Below, one piece after another: positions 25,954 to 35,024 of a DNA stretch of 64,000 bases (the first letter of the stretch is position 1; each line of letters opens with the position of its first letter). Origin of the DNA: JAVVEW01 sp032251045 (GTDB lineage Bacteria; Pseudomonadota; Gammaproteobacteria; Methylococcales; Methylomonadaceae); NCBI GenBank assembly GCA_032251045.1, contig JAVVEW010000007.1, positions 1-64,000 on the forward strand. Direction: 5' to 3'. Under the pieces are notes generated by a model. That model saw only the letters and a program-made list of their open reading frames with translations, was not told the DNA's origin and did not search any database. The position numbers and the translations under genes were made by a program.

Positions 25954-27900
25954 ATGAAGAAAAAACCTTCTTACTTATGCCTGCTGCTCAGCCTGTTGCC
26001 TGGCTCGATGGCCTTCGCACAGCCCGGCCTGCTGGACGAATCGGTTTTGTTTGAGGAAATTCCGTCGGTGTATACGGCCTCCAAACACGAACAACCGGTC
26101 ACCCAGGCGCCGGCCATGGTCAGCGTAGTCACCTACGATGAAATCCAGAAATTCGGTTATCGCTCGCTGGCCGATATTCTGGCCAGCATGACTGGCGTGT
26201 TTACTAGCTATGACCGGGTCTATCAGCGCGTGGGCATTCGCGGTTTCAACCGGCCTGGCGATTTCAATTACCGCCTGTTGATGATGGTCGATGGCCACCG
26301 CATCAACGATAACATTGTCGATTACAATGCCGTTGGCAATGAGTTCGTCATCGATGTGGATGATATTCAACGGGTTGAGCTAGTGCGCGGACCGGCATCA
26401 TCGCTGTATGGCAGTAACGCCTTTTTCGGCGTGGTCAATATCATCACCCGGCAGGGCCGCGATATTCAAGGCGCCAATGTCACCGGCGTCTTCGCCAGTC
26501 AGGACACCTACAAAGGCAAATTCACCTACGGCGATAAATTCGCCAATGGCGCTGAAGTCTATGTTTCAGGTTCACATTTTCAGAGCCAAAACGACGACCG
26601 GCTGCCGGTGGCGGGCCTGGGCACGGCATTCAACATGGACAGGGAACATGCCCAGCGCGGTTTCATGAAACTGTCCTGGCAGAATTTCACCTTAAGCGGC
26701 GGCCACGTCAGCCGCGACAAACGACCGGCCATACCCATTGCAGGCACCACGCTGAATGACTCCCGCTCCAACTTTGCCGACGCACATACTTATCTGGACT
26801 TACATTACCAGCATCGCTACGACAACGGCTTAGATGTCGATAGCCGACTGTATTACGACTATATCGAATTCGATGGCGACTATGCCACTGTCCCGGAAAC
26901 GCTGTATAACGACAAATTCGACGGTCAGTGGGTGGGCGGCGAGCTGAAACTGATGCAAACGCTGTTCCAGCATCACCTGACCGGCGGCGTTGAATACCGC
27001 TACAATTTTCAGCAGCGCATGACCAGCCGGGAAGCAGCACCCCTGGAGCACTTCCGTCATGCCGACCAGACATCGCATGTGGTCGGGGTGTATCTGCAAG
27101 ATGAGTACCCATTGCTGGACAATCTCACTTTGAACGTCGGCGTGCGTTATGACCATCACAAATTTGTCGGAGGCCGGTTCAGCCCCCGCGCCGCGTTGAT
27201 TTATCAGCCGTGGACCAAAACCACGCTAAAACTGATTTATGGCAAGGCGTTTCGCGCGCCTAGTGTGTTCGAGCGCTTTTATGCGTTTCTTGATGTTTGG
27301 GTGCCCAGTTCCGGGCTTCGGCCTGAAACCATCGAAAATGTCGAATTCAACTGGCGGCAGCAGTTAACCCGCAATATCGATCTGACGGTGGCGCCATTTC
27401 ACAATTCCACCCGCAATCTGATCGAGCTGCGCGGCGCCGGTACTCCGGATGATCCGGTATTTTTCGTCAACAGCGCCAGCCTGAAAACCACCGGCGTCGA
27501 TGTTGAGCTTAACGGCCACTGGGCCGACGGCTGGCGGGCCACGATCAGCTACAGCTTCCAACATTCCAATCTGGCCGACGACCCCAGGTTTCCGACCAAC
27601 TCGCCCAAGCACCTGGCTAAACTCAATCTGAATGCGCCGGTATGGCACGACCGGCTGTTCGCCAGCGTCAATGTCAACTACTTAAGCGGGCGCAATACGT
27701 TCGTGTCCTCGGTAGCGGACCGGACGCAGGTCAACCTGTCCTTGCACGCGCCCGATGTATTGCCGGGACTAACTTTGACCGGCACCCTGTTCAACGTATT
27801 CGACACCCGCTTTGAAGACCCCTCGACCACCGACCTGGCCGCCGGGCGCATTCTGCAGGACGGGCAATTATTATGGCTGAAAGCCAGTTACAGCTTTTAA
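25954..27900 (+). CDS. TonB-dependent outer-membrane receptor
   Basis: A 648-residue outer-membrane receptor. It has a signal peptide (about 23 residues, ending SMAFA-QPG). A plug domain (about 45-160) follows, with APAMVSVVTYDEIQKFGYRSLADILASMTGV and VELVRGPASSLYGSNAFFGVVNIITRQG, then a 22-strand-type barrel ending in a C-terminal aromatic (LKASYSF). ATG at 25954 is chosen because the signal peptide begins there. The LFEEIPSVYTASKHEQPV segment resembles receptors found beside sensor kinases, as far as I recall. It is the first gene of a four-gene unit: the next gene starts at or just after its stop. The ligand is unknown. Confidence 0.93.
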   Translation: MKKKPSYLCLLLSLLPGSMAFAQPGLLDESVLFEEIPSVYTASKHEQPVTQAPAMVSVVTYDEIQKFGYRSLADILASMTGVFTSYDRVYQRVGIRGFNRPGDFNYRLLMMVDGHRINDNIVDYNAVGNEFVIDVDDIQRVELVRGPASSLYGSNAFFGVVNIITRQGRDIQGANVTGVFASQDTYKGKFTYGDKFANGAEVYVSGSHFQSQNDDRLPVAGLGTAFNMDREHAQRGFMKLSWQNFTLSGGHVSRDKRPAIPIAGTTLNDSRSNFADAHTYLDLHYQHRYDNGLDVDSRLYYDYIEFDGDYATVPETLYNDKFDGQWVGGELKLMQTLFQHHLTGGVEYRYNFQQRMTSREAAPLEHFRHADQTSHVVGVYLQDEYPLLDNLTLNVGVRYDHHKFVGGRFSPRAALIYQPWTKTTLKLIYGKAFRAPSVFERFYAFLDVWVPSSGLRPETIENVEFNWRQQLTRNIDLTVAPFHNSTRNLIELRGAGTPDDPVFFVNSASLKTTGVDVELNGHWADGWRATISYSFQHSNLADDPRFPTNSPKHLAKLNLNAPVWHDRLFASVNVNYLSGRNTFVSSVADRTQVNLSLHAPDVLPGLTLTGTLFNVFDTRFEDPSTTDLAAGRILQDGQLLWLKASYSF

Positions 27901-28827
27901 GTGGCGATGATACGCACGTTTACCCTGACTGTTTGCCTGCTCGTTTGCTGTACTTTCAGCGCCGCCACTCTGAGCAATTCTGCCTTGGCGATCACCGTCT
28001 TGCTCAGCCAGGAAACCGCCCCTTATCGACAGGTGCTGCAAGGCATCAGAGAAAGCTTTGCGATACGCCACCCTGACATTACCATCCACGTCAAACGGCT
28101 GGATGATTTGGAGCCTTTATCCCTGACACAGAAAATTCTGGATCAGGCGCCTCAAGTACTGGTACCCATTGGCCAGAAAGCCACCGACTTCGCCCTGACG
28201 CATCTACAGCCACTGCCTGTCTGCGCCGCACTGGTGCTCAACGAAAGCACATTGCGCAACGCCGCTAACGCAACCGGTGTCTTACTGCGATTTGCCTTGC
28301 CAGATCAAATCCGTGGTATACGCGCCATACTGACGAAAAACCAAAGCCTGGCGCTGCTGTACCGCCCCGAGCAACAGGTCAGGGCACAACGATTTCAAGC
28401 ACTGGCCAGAGAACAACAGCTGACAGTTACACTGCACCCGGTGACCGACCTGGCCGAGTTACTACCGCTACTGGAAAGCCTGCCCCGCGAAACCGCCTTA
28501 TTCTACAGTTTTGCCGATAGCGGCATTTTCACCCCGCCGGCCGCCAAAACGCTGTTATTGTTTTCGTTTCGCAACCGTATCCCTCTGTTGGGTTTGTCAC
28601 GAGAATGGGCCAAGGCTGGCGCGTTATTTGCCCTGGAACGGGATTACATCGATATTGGCCGGCAATGCGGCGAACAAATTCTGGGCCTGTTAAACGGCCA
28701 GAGTCCTGCCGAGCTGACACTGGCCTCTCCGCGCCAGATGCGTTTTGCGTTCAATCTTAAAACCGCACGGCATATGAAATTCACGCCGCCTGACACCTTG
28801 CTGAGCCATGCCGAACACTTTGACTAA
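27901..28827 (+). CDS. ABC-type periplasmic binding protein (PF04392-like)
   Basis: A 308-residue secreted protein with an N-terminal signal (about 30 residues ending NSALA) and a two-lobed periplasmic-binding fold. The features ITVLLSQETAPYRQVLQGIRE, PQVLVPIGQKATDFAL, LLYRPEQQVRAQRFQ and YIDIGRQCGEQILGLLNGQ are those of the DUF534/PF04392 family. There is no ABC permease or ATPase nearby. The start may be GTG 27901 or ATG 27907. Its end overlaps the kinase start by 20 bases. In this setting it more likely delivers the ligand to, or senses it for, the kinase than serves an importer; this is inference. Confidence 0.85.
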   Translation: MAMIRTFTLTVCLLVCCTFSAATLSNSALAITVLLSQETAPYRQVLQGIRESFAIRHPDITIHVKRLDDLEPLSLTQKILDQAPQVLVPIGQKATDFALTHLQPLPVCAALVLNESTLRNAANATGVLLRFALPDQIRGIRAILTKNQSLALLYRPEQQVRAQRFQALAREQQLTVTLHPVTDLAELLPLLESLPRETALFYSFADSGIFTPPAAKTLLLFSFRNRIPLLGLSREWAKAGALFALERDYIDIGRQCGEQILGLLNGQSPAELTLASPRQMRFAFNLKTARHMKFTPPDTLLSHAEHFD

Positions 28828-31213
28828 ACCTAAACCGCGCCTTAGGCAAGTGCTGAACATCATGGTGGTCAGCGCCATTTTAGGCACCACTGTGGCGATT
28901 ACGCTTGCCATGAGCTATCGGTTGCTGATGAGTCGTTTCAATTTGCTGGAGCAACAAGCACTCAGCCATGCCCGACTGGTCGCTCTGAACAGTGAATACG
29001 GCATTTACACCGGCAATCGCAGCGACCTGACCCGTATCGCCACCACACTGAACGACACCGCGCCATGGCTGGAGCTGTGTTTTTATGACCGCATATCCCG
29101 GTTACTGTGCCATCACTACGACAGCCCCACCGCTACCACGCCACACCGCCTGGATTTCCCCACCGAGCTGTCACAAAGACTGGAGCTGGTTTTTCTGAAT
29201 TGGTTTGCACAGCCGCACCTGACCATTGACCTACCGGTAAACGGCAAAGGCCTGTTCAACGACGATTTAGCAGCCTATACAGACCCTGAAATTGGTTCGA
29301 TTCGGCTGACTCTGGACTTGACCGAAATCGTTGGTGACCTGCGCCGGGCGCTGCTGGAAGCTGTGCTGATCAGTCTGCTGATCACAGTTTTAGGCATTAT
29401 CATCACCTTGCGTCTGAGTGGGCGTCTGGTTTCTCCCTTAAGCGCGTTAAGCCATGCCGCCGACACCATTAGCCTGGGCCATCTGGATGTGCAACTGCCG
29501 GTACACGGAACCCGCGAAGTGGCGCATTTAATCTGTGTTTTTAACAGGATGACGCAACAACTGGCCGACTACCGGGAACAAGACGCCAAGCACCGGCGTG
29601 AACTCGCCGATAAAGTAACCGAGCGCACCGAGCAATTAAAAGCGGCGCTGACCAGAACCGAGCAACTAAAAACGCAAGCAGAAAGCGCCAGTGCCGCCAA
29701 ATCGCGGTTTTTAGCCACCATCAGCCATGAAATCCGCACGCCCTTACATGCCATCATCGGCTTTACCGAATTGTTGATGAACCTGACCTTGCCAGCCAGG
29801 GCGCAACAACACAGCCAGCAAATTTTGCAAGCCGCCAATGCTTTGCTGGAACAAATTAACGATATTCTTGATTTTGCCCGCATGGAAGCCGGCTATGACA
29901 ACGCCAGCGAACAAACGTTCGCCTTACCCGAGCTGCTCGACCGGGTTATCAACCTGTTTGCCGGGCAAGCACAACAAAAAAACCTAACCCTGCACCAGGT
30001 CAGTCAGGGGCTGCCCGCCCATGTGCGAGGTTATCAGCGCTATCTGGAGCGCATTCTGGTCAACCTGCTCAGCAATGCCGTTAAATTCACCCCGCAAGGC
30101 CAGGTTACCTTGCAGGTTAGCGTGCAAGACACAACACCCGACACCGTTTTCCTACGATTTGCCGTCCTCGACAGCGGCATTGGCATCGCCGCCGATCAAA
30201 TAGAACGCATTACCCATCCTTTTGTGCAAGCCGATGATTCCGCCGCACGGCAATTTGCCGGCAGCGGCCTGGGGCTAAGCCTGGTCAGCAAAGCGCTGGC
30301 AGCCATGCACAGCGAACTGCATATCGACAGCATACCGGGTGAAGGCTCCACATTCAGCTTTACCGTGCAACTGGCTGTTGCCCCGGATGCCGCCCATCCA
30401 GCACTCATGCCATCCCCCGTCCGTTTTGCCGGCGGGGCCAAAGTCCTGGTGGTGGAAGATCATCCTGTCAATCAATGCCTGATCAAGGAAATGCTTGAAC
30501 ATCTCGGTTGCCGGTGCGACCTGGCTGACGACGGCCAGCAAGCCCTGTCGCACGTTAAGCGGCAAGCGTACCAGGTCATTCTGATGGATTGCCAAATGCC
30601 CGGGCTGGATGGCTATCAGACCGCACGCGCTATTTTTGACCTGAAACTGCAACCGGCGCCTGTCATCATCGCCCTGACCGGCGACGCCAGTGAAGAAAAC
30701 CGTCAGCGCTGCCAGGCAGCGGGCATGGCAGGATTTCTGGCCAAACCCTGCCACCTGTCGGTTTTGCATACCGAATTGAGCCATTGGCTGGCGCTGGCGG
30801 CAGCACCTGAGCACAACATAACCGTGCGGCACGCAACCTCCACGACAGCCGCAGGCCTGGATGAAGCCACCCTCAAGCAGGTTCGAACATTACCAAATGG
30901 CGCCAAAGTGCTCGAACAGGTGATCGAGTTGTTTCTGAGTCGAACACCCGACCAACTTGAACAGCTGCAACAAAACGTAGCCGAGCGCAACTGTCCGGCA
31001 ACACAAGCACTGGCCCACGCGCTTAAATCCGCCAGCGCCCAACTGGGCGCCAAGGACCTGGCGCAGGCTTGCTGGGAACTGGAACAATATTGCCGAGGCG
31101 GTAACACCGAACAGGCGGGAATTTTACTGAACAACATCGTCGATACTTATCAACGTGCCAGCCAAGCGTTACAATCACTTTATACTGACTCCAGAAATCA
31201 GCGCCCATCATGA
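28808..31213 (+). CDS. Hybrid sensor histidine kinase (HAMP-HisKA-HATPase-REC-HPt)
   Basis: An 801-residue inner-membrane kinase. Membrane segment 1 lies at about 15-38, a periplasmic sensor of about 145 residues follows, and membrane segment 2 lies at about 183-203. Then come HAMP, a coiled coil, HisKA with His307 in ATISHEIRTPLHAIIGF, HATPase (NLLSNAVKF, DSGIGI, GSGLGLSL), a receiver with Asp594 in LMDCQMPGLDGYQ, and an HPt domain with His737 in AHALKSASAQLGA. All phosphorelay residues are intact. It overlaps the binding-protein gene by 20 bases and the downstream regulator by 4 (ATGA). The expected relay is His307 to Asp594 to His737 to the REC domain of the next protein. Confidence 0.93.
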   Translation: MPNTLTKPKPRLRQVLNIMVVSAILGTTVAITLAMSYRLLMSRFNLLEQQALSHARLVALNSEYGIYTGNRSDLTRIATTLNDTAPWLELCFYDRISRLLCHHYDSPTATTPHRLDFPTELSQRLELVFLNWFAQPHLTIDLPVNGKGLFNDDLAAYTDPEIGSIRLTLDLTEIVGDLRRALLEAVLISLLITVLGIIITLRLSGRLVSPLSALSHAADTISLGHLDVQLPVHGTREVAHLICVFNRMTQQLADYREQDAKHRRELADKVTERTEQLKAALTRTEQLKTQAESASAAKSRFLATISHEIRTPLHAIIGFTELLMNLTLPARAQQHSQQILQAANALLEQINDILDFARMEAGYDNASEQTFALPELLDRVINLFAGQAQQKNLTLHQVSQGLPAHVRGYQRYLERILVNLLSNAVKFTPQGQVTLQVSVQDTTPDTVFLRFAVLDSGIGIAADQIERITHPFVQADDSAARQFAGSGLGLSLVSKALAAMHSELHIDSIPGEGSTFSFTVQLAVAPDAAHPALMPSPVRFAGGAKVLVVEDHPVNQCLIKEMLEHLGCRCDLADDGQQALSHVKRQAYQVILMDCQMPGLDGYQTARAIFDLKLQPAPVIIALTGDASEENRQRCQAAGMAGFLAKPCHLSVLHTELSHWLALAAAPEHNITVRHATSTTAAGLDEATLKQVRTLPNGAKVLEQVIELFLSRTPDQLEQLQQNVAERNCPATQALAHALKSASAQLGAKDLAQACWELEQYCRGGNTEQAGILLNNIVDTYQRASQALQSLYTDSRNQRPS

Positions 31214-33717
31214 ATCCAGTCTCCCTGCCCGCCTCGATTTTGATTGCCGATGACGACCCTGCCGTGTTGCTGTTGGCACAACAGGCGTTGCTCGGCAGCG
31301 AGTTTACCGTCACCACCGTCTCGGACGGTAAACAGGCCTTAGACACCGTCATGGCCACCCCGCCCGACCTGGTGCTACTGGATATTCACATGCCCGGCTG
31401 CAATGGTTTGGATGTGTGCCGAATGCTACGCAGCCAGAGTTTCGGCCCGTGGTTGCCGATTCTCCTTTTCACCGGCAGTAGCGATGATTCGGCTGTTGAC
31501 AAGGCGTTTGCCGCCGGCGCCACCGATTTCATTCCCAAACCTGTTAACTGGCAACTGTTGCCGCACCATATCCGCTATATGCTGCGCGCCAGCGACGCGA
31601 TTCGCCAACAACATCAACATTTACTGCTGCAACGCTTCAGCGCCCGGCTGCAAGCACTCAGCGGCGCACATTATTACCATCTCGATGATGTGATGCGCGA
31701 TGTCTTGACCCGCATCCTGGAACTTGATGCTCAGGCCCCCTTCCGCTACACCGGCGCGGCCGCCTATGGCAATCATCATGGCCGCCTGCGCCGGGTCAGT
31801 GTACAAGGCCCCGACCATTATCCTTTTCCGGAAATCCTGCCCAAGGAAGCTTTGCCGCATCAAACATCGGCCTATGTGCAGCAGTTTGATTTTATCGTCG
31901 GCGGTGAGGTGCTGGCCGCAGTGTGTTTGAGCTACCGGCCCAATCAACATCATGCCCCATTTCGCGGCGCATTAACGGCCTTGATTCAGGACAAGGTTCA
32001 GCATTTGCTGCTGCATGTCAAGACCGAGTTGGACACGCAATTGACCGCCGAGGTGTTCGCCAACAGCCTGGAAGGCATTGCCATTACCAATACCGAAGGC
32101 GAGATCATCAAAATCAACCGTGCCTTCTCGCAAGTGACCGGTTATCAGGAAGCAGAAGTACTCGGCCTGTCGCTGCCCCGGTTAAAACTCGGCCTGGAGA
32201 ATATTTATCCCGAAGTGGCCCGGCAACTGCAACAACACGGCAGATGGCAAGGCGAAATCTGGAGTTGCCGTAAAAATGGCGAACATTATCCGGAATGGCT
32301 AAGCCTTTCAACGTCCTATGACGCCCACCACCAGGCCCAGCATTTCATCGCCGTATTCATGGATATCAGCCAACAAAAGGCGCAGGAGAAACGCATTCAT
32401 GAGCTGGCACACTACGACACCCTCACCGGACTGGCCAATCAAACCTTGTTGCGCCACCAAATTGAAAAGGCTTTGACAACATGCCAACAGCACATCGGCA
32501 CAGCAGCCTTGCTGCTGATGGACCTGAATCGTTTCAAACACATCAACGAAACGTTGGGGCATCAAATCGGCGATCAATTGCTAAAGCAGGTCGCAGAACG
32601 GCTCAAGCCCTGGGTCAGGCTCGGCGACACTCTGGCCCGACAAGGCGGTGATGAATTCCTGCTGTTGATCACCGGATTGCCTGCCGATAACGCCACGGCC
32701 ATCGAGCGTGCCACAGCCACCGCCGAACAGCTTCTACGCACCCTGGACGACCCTTTTCAGTTAAACCGGCAACCCATCAAGGTCGATGCGGCGCTTGGCA
32801 TTGCCCTGGCGCCCAAAGACGCGAACACCGTGGACGACCTGATCAAGGCGACGGACACCGCCATGTATGATGCCAAAGCCAGTCCGCATCAGCAATACGC
32901 CTGGTTTGACCCGGCCAGGGCGGCGGCAGGCTATCACCGCTTCAATCTGGAAAGCGCGCTGCGCCAGGCGATCAATCATCAGGATTTTTCCGTGGTTATC
33001 CAGCCGCAAGTGAGCGCCGGCAAGCATCAATTGATCGGCGGTGAATGTTTACTACGCTGGCACCATGCCGAACATGGCTGGATTTCACCCGTCACCTTCA
33101 TTCCGCTGGCCGAAGAAACCGGCCTGATCGATCAACTGAGTCAGTGGTTGATGCGGGTAGTTTTTCAGACCCTGCAAGATTGGCGACAGCGACAGTTGCT
33201 GCATAAAGACTTTCGCGGCCTGTCCATTAACATCTCACCCTTGCATTTTCGCAAAAGCAGTTTTCTAACGGAATTTGAAACGGCGCTGCGCGATAGCGGC
33301 CTCAGCAACTGGAATCTGCTGGAACTGGAATTGACCGAAGGCTGTTTATTAAACCTGGATGGCGACACCTTAAACAGCCTGGCATTATTGCGCGAAAGAG
33401 GTGTGCGTATCGCGATTGATGACTTTGGCACCGGCTTTTCCAGCTTAAGCTATCTGAAAAACTTGCCGCTGGATATTTTGAAGATTGATCAAAGCTTTGT
33501 GCGCGCTTGTGAAAATGACGGCAAATCCCTGGCCATCATTCAAGCCATTATCGCCATGGCCGAGGGCCTGGGCCTTGAAACCATTGCTGAAGGCGTTGAA
33601 ACCGAACAGGAATTACAGGTGTTGGAATTTCATCGCTGCGATAATTTTCAAGGTTATTTTTTTGCCAAACCCATGTCTATCGCCGCGTTCGAACAATATT
33701 TACAGTCTCAGGCGTAA
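31210..33717 (+). CDS. REC-PAS-GGDEF-EAL response regulator
   Basis: An 835-residue soluble regulator, the probable output of the kinase upstream. The receiver (1 to about 125) carries Asp58 in LVLLDIHMPG and the Lys in FIPKPVNW. A spacer (about 130-275) is followed by PAS (about 280-395, VFANSLEGIAITNTEGEIIKINRAF), GGDEF with the exact motif at 479-483, and EAL (about 575-830). The EAL motif itself is ECL (Glu612-Leu614); the other catalytic blocks LELELTEG, IDDFGTGFSSLSYL, LKIDQSFV and ETIAEGVE are intact. So it probably both makes and degrades cyclic-di-GMP. The start overlaps the kinase stop by 4 bases. Its end overlaps the convergent rimI gene by 10 bases. Confidence 0.94.
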   Translation: MNPVSLPASILIADDDPAVLLLAQQALLGSEFTVTTVSDGKQALDTVMATPPDLVLLDIHMPGCNGLDVCRMLRSQSFGPWLPILLFTGSSDDSAVDKAFAAGATDFIPKPVNWQLLPHHIRYMLRASDAIRQQHQHLLLQRFSARLQALSGAHYYHLDDVMRDVLTRILELDAQAPFRYTGAAAYGNHHGRLRRVSVQGPDHYPFPEILPKEALPHQTSAYVQQFDFIVGGEVLAAVCLSYRPNQHHAPFRGALTALIQDKVQHLLLHVKTELDTQLTAEVFANSLEGIAITNTEGEIIKINRAFSQVTGYQEAEVLGLSLPRLKLGLENIYPEVARQLQQHGRWQGEIWSCRKNGEHYPEWLSLSTSYDAHHQAQHFIAVFMDISQQKAQEKRIHELAHYDTLTGLANQTLLRHQIEKALTTCQQHIGTAALLLMDLNRFKHINETLGHQIGDQLLKQVAERLKPWVRLGDTLARQGGDEFLLLITGLPADNATAIERATATAEQLLRTLDDPFQLNRQPIKVDAALGIALAPKDANTVDDLIKATDTAMYDAKASPHQQYAWFDPARAAAGYHRFNLESALRQAINHQDFSVVIQPQVSAGKHQLIGGECLLRWHHAEHGWISPVTFIPLAEETGLIDQLSQWLMRVVFQTLQDWRQRQLLHKDFRGLSINISPLHFRKSSFLTEFETALRDSGLSNWNLLELELTEGCLLNLDGDTLNSLALLRERGVRIAIDDFGTGFSSLSYLKNLPLDILKIDQSFVRACENDGKSLAIIQAIIAMAEGLGLETIAEGVETEQELQVLEFHRCDNFQGYFFAKPMSIAAFEQYLQSQA

Positions 33718-34256
33718 TACAAACTCAGCTTCATCACCAGAGCATCTTCACGCCCTTGCTGGGCCGGATAGTAATCTTTACGCAGCCCCACCTGCTCAAA
33801 ACCCAGGCTTTGATATAAAGCAATAGCGCCTGGATTGGATGGACGCACTTCCAAAAACACCGCCTCGATCTTCCGATGACGCGCCTGGGCAATTTGATGT
33901 TGCAACAATTTGCGGCCAAAGCCCTGCCCTTGAGCGTCTGGATGGATAGATACATTGAGAATATGCGCTTCACCGGCGGCCATGGAGGTAATGCCATAGC
34001 CTAATACCTCCTCCTCTTCCACCAAGACCCAGCACTGATACCCCGCCTTGAAACAATCGCGAAACACCCCCTCCGACCAGGGAAAGTGATAATTGCGCTG
34101 CTCGATCACCTGCACTTGTTTAAGGTCAGTATCGAACATGTGGCGAATACGGATTAAATCAGCACGGCTGACCGAGTCGGGAAACACCTTGGCATAAAAA
34201 TCGCGGTCAGCGTCGTAACTGACCCATTCTTTCAGCCGATGCAAGAAAAGGCGCAT
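33708..34256 (-). CDS. rimI: Ribosomal protein S18 alanine N-acetyltransferase
   Basis: GNAT enzyme that acetylates the N-terminal Ala of ribosomal protein S18. The family signatures are VIEQRNYHFPWSEGVFRDCF, AHILNVSIHPDAQGQGFGRKLL (acetyl-CoA loop QGQGFG) and VFLEVRPSNPGAIALYQSLGFEQVGLRKDYY. The total of 182 residues exceeds the usual 150 or so. Residues 1-39 precede the canonical start and could be a real extension, or the start may be ATG 34139 (MFDTDLKQVQ). ATG 34256 is reported because it lies 3 bases after the udg stop, as in a coupled operon. Neighbours are udg and leuA upstream. Confidence 0.88.
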   Translation of the reverse strand: MRLFLHRLKEWVSYDADRDFYAKVFPDSVSRADLIRIRHMFDTDLKQVQVIEQRNYHFPWSEGVFRDCFKAGYQCWVLVEEEEVLGYGITSMAAGEAHILNVSIHPDAQGQGFGRKLLQHQIAQARHRKIEAVFLEVRPSNPGAIALYQSLGFEQVGLRKDYYPAQQGREDALVMKLSLYYA

Positions 34257-34259
34257 AGC

Positions 34260-35021
34260 TTAATGGCTCCGGAAAGTTTTTAGGGCAAATTGCCAATCAT
34301 CCCAGGCCTTTTTTTTGTCGAGTAAGCGCCTGAGCAAATAAGCCGGATGATAACTCACCACCACCGGCACGGTATCGCGATAAAACACCTGTTGCCTGAG
34401 CTGGCCCAATGGGCTATCGGTGCTCAGCAAATTGTGCGCCGCCACTTTGCCCAAAGCCAGTATCAACTTCGGCTTGAGCAAAGCGGTCTGACGATCAAGA
34501 AAGGTTCGGCAGGCCGCCGCCTCCTCGGCATTCGGATTGCGGTTATCGGGTGGCCGACATTTGACAATATTGGCGATATACACCGACTCCGGCGACAGCC
34601 CCGCCGCTTTCAGCATTTCATCCAGCAGTTTCCCGGCCGGGCCGACAAACGGTTGACCTTGCAGGTCTTCCTGCTGGCCGGGCGCTTCGCCGATAATCAG
34701 CCAGTCGGCCGTTTCGCTGCCCTTACCGAATACTGTCTGGGTGCGGCTTTCAGCCAGCGGGCAGCGGGTACACGCCGCCACCTCGGCACGCAAGGCAGGC
34801 CAGTCGGACGCGGTGGGCATAACCTCTGAGGCCACCTTAAGCATCTGATCGGGTAAAGATGCCGCAACAGCTGCCGGGCTGGGCGCCATGCTCTCCGTTG
34901 GCCTTGGCGGCTGAACACGGCTGTCTGCCGCACCGTCAGAGCGAACAACCTTTTGTTCCCGACTGCGCCACACCGTGATGCCCATCGCCTGCAAACAGGC
35001 CAGGCGATCGCTTTCGTTCAT
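34260..35021 (-). CDS. Uracil-DNA glycosylase, family 4 (Fe-S)
   Basis: A 253-residue DNA-repair enzyme that removes uracil from DNA. The N-terminal 70 residues are a variable Pro/Ala-rich region. The catalytic domain follows, with ACTRCPLAESR and further cysteines (IVKCRPPDNRNP, AACRTFL) expected to hold a [4Fe-4S] cluster. Motif A is LIIGEAPGQQEDLQGQPFVGPAGKLLD and motif C is VVSYHPAYLLR. It starts 3 bases after the leuA stop and ends 3 bases before rimI, so leuA-udg-rimI is likely one transcript. This family is also called UdgB/Udg4, and related SPO1 polymerase-like domains share the fold. Confidence 0.93.
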   Translation of the reverse strand: MNESDRLACLQAMGITVWRSREQKVVRSDGAADSRVQPPRPTESMAPSPAAVAASLPDQMLKVASEVMPTASDWPALRAEVAACTRCPLAESRTQTVFGKGSETADWLIIGEAPGQQEDLQGQPFVGPAGKLLDEMLKAAGLSPESVYIANIVKCRPPDNRNPNAEEAAACRTFLDRQTALLKPKLILALGKVAAHNLLSTDSPLGQLRQQVFYRDTVPVVVSYHPAYLLRRLLDKKKAWDDWQFALKTFRSH

Positions 35022-35024
35022 GGC

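Noticed and set aside
28000..28827. Periplasmic binding protein as part of an ABC importer
   Set aside because: No permease or ATPase gene on either side; overlap with the kinase gene argues for signalling.
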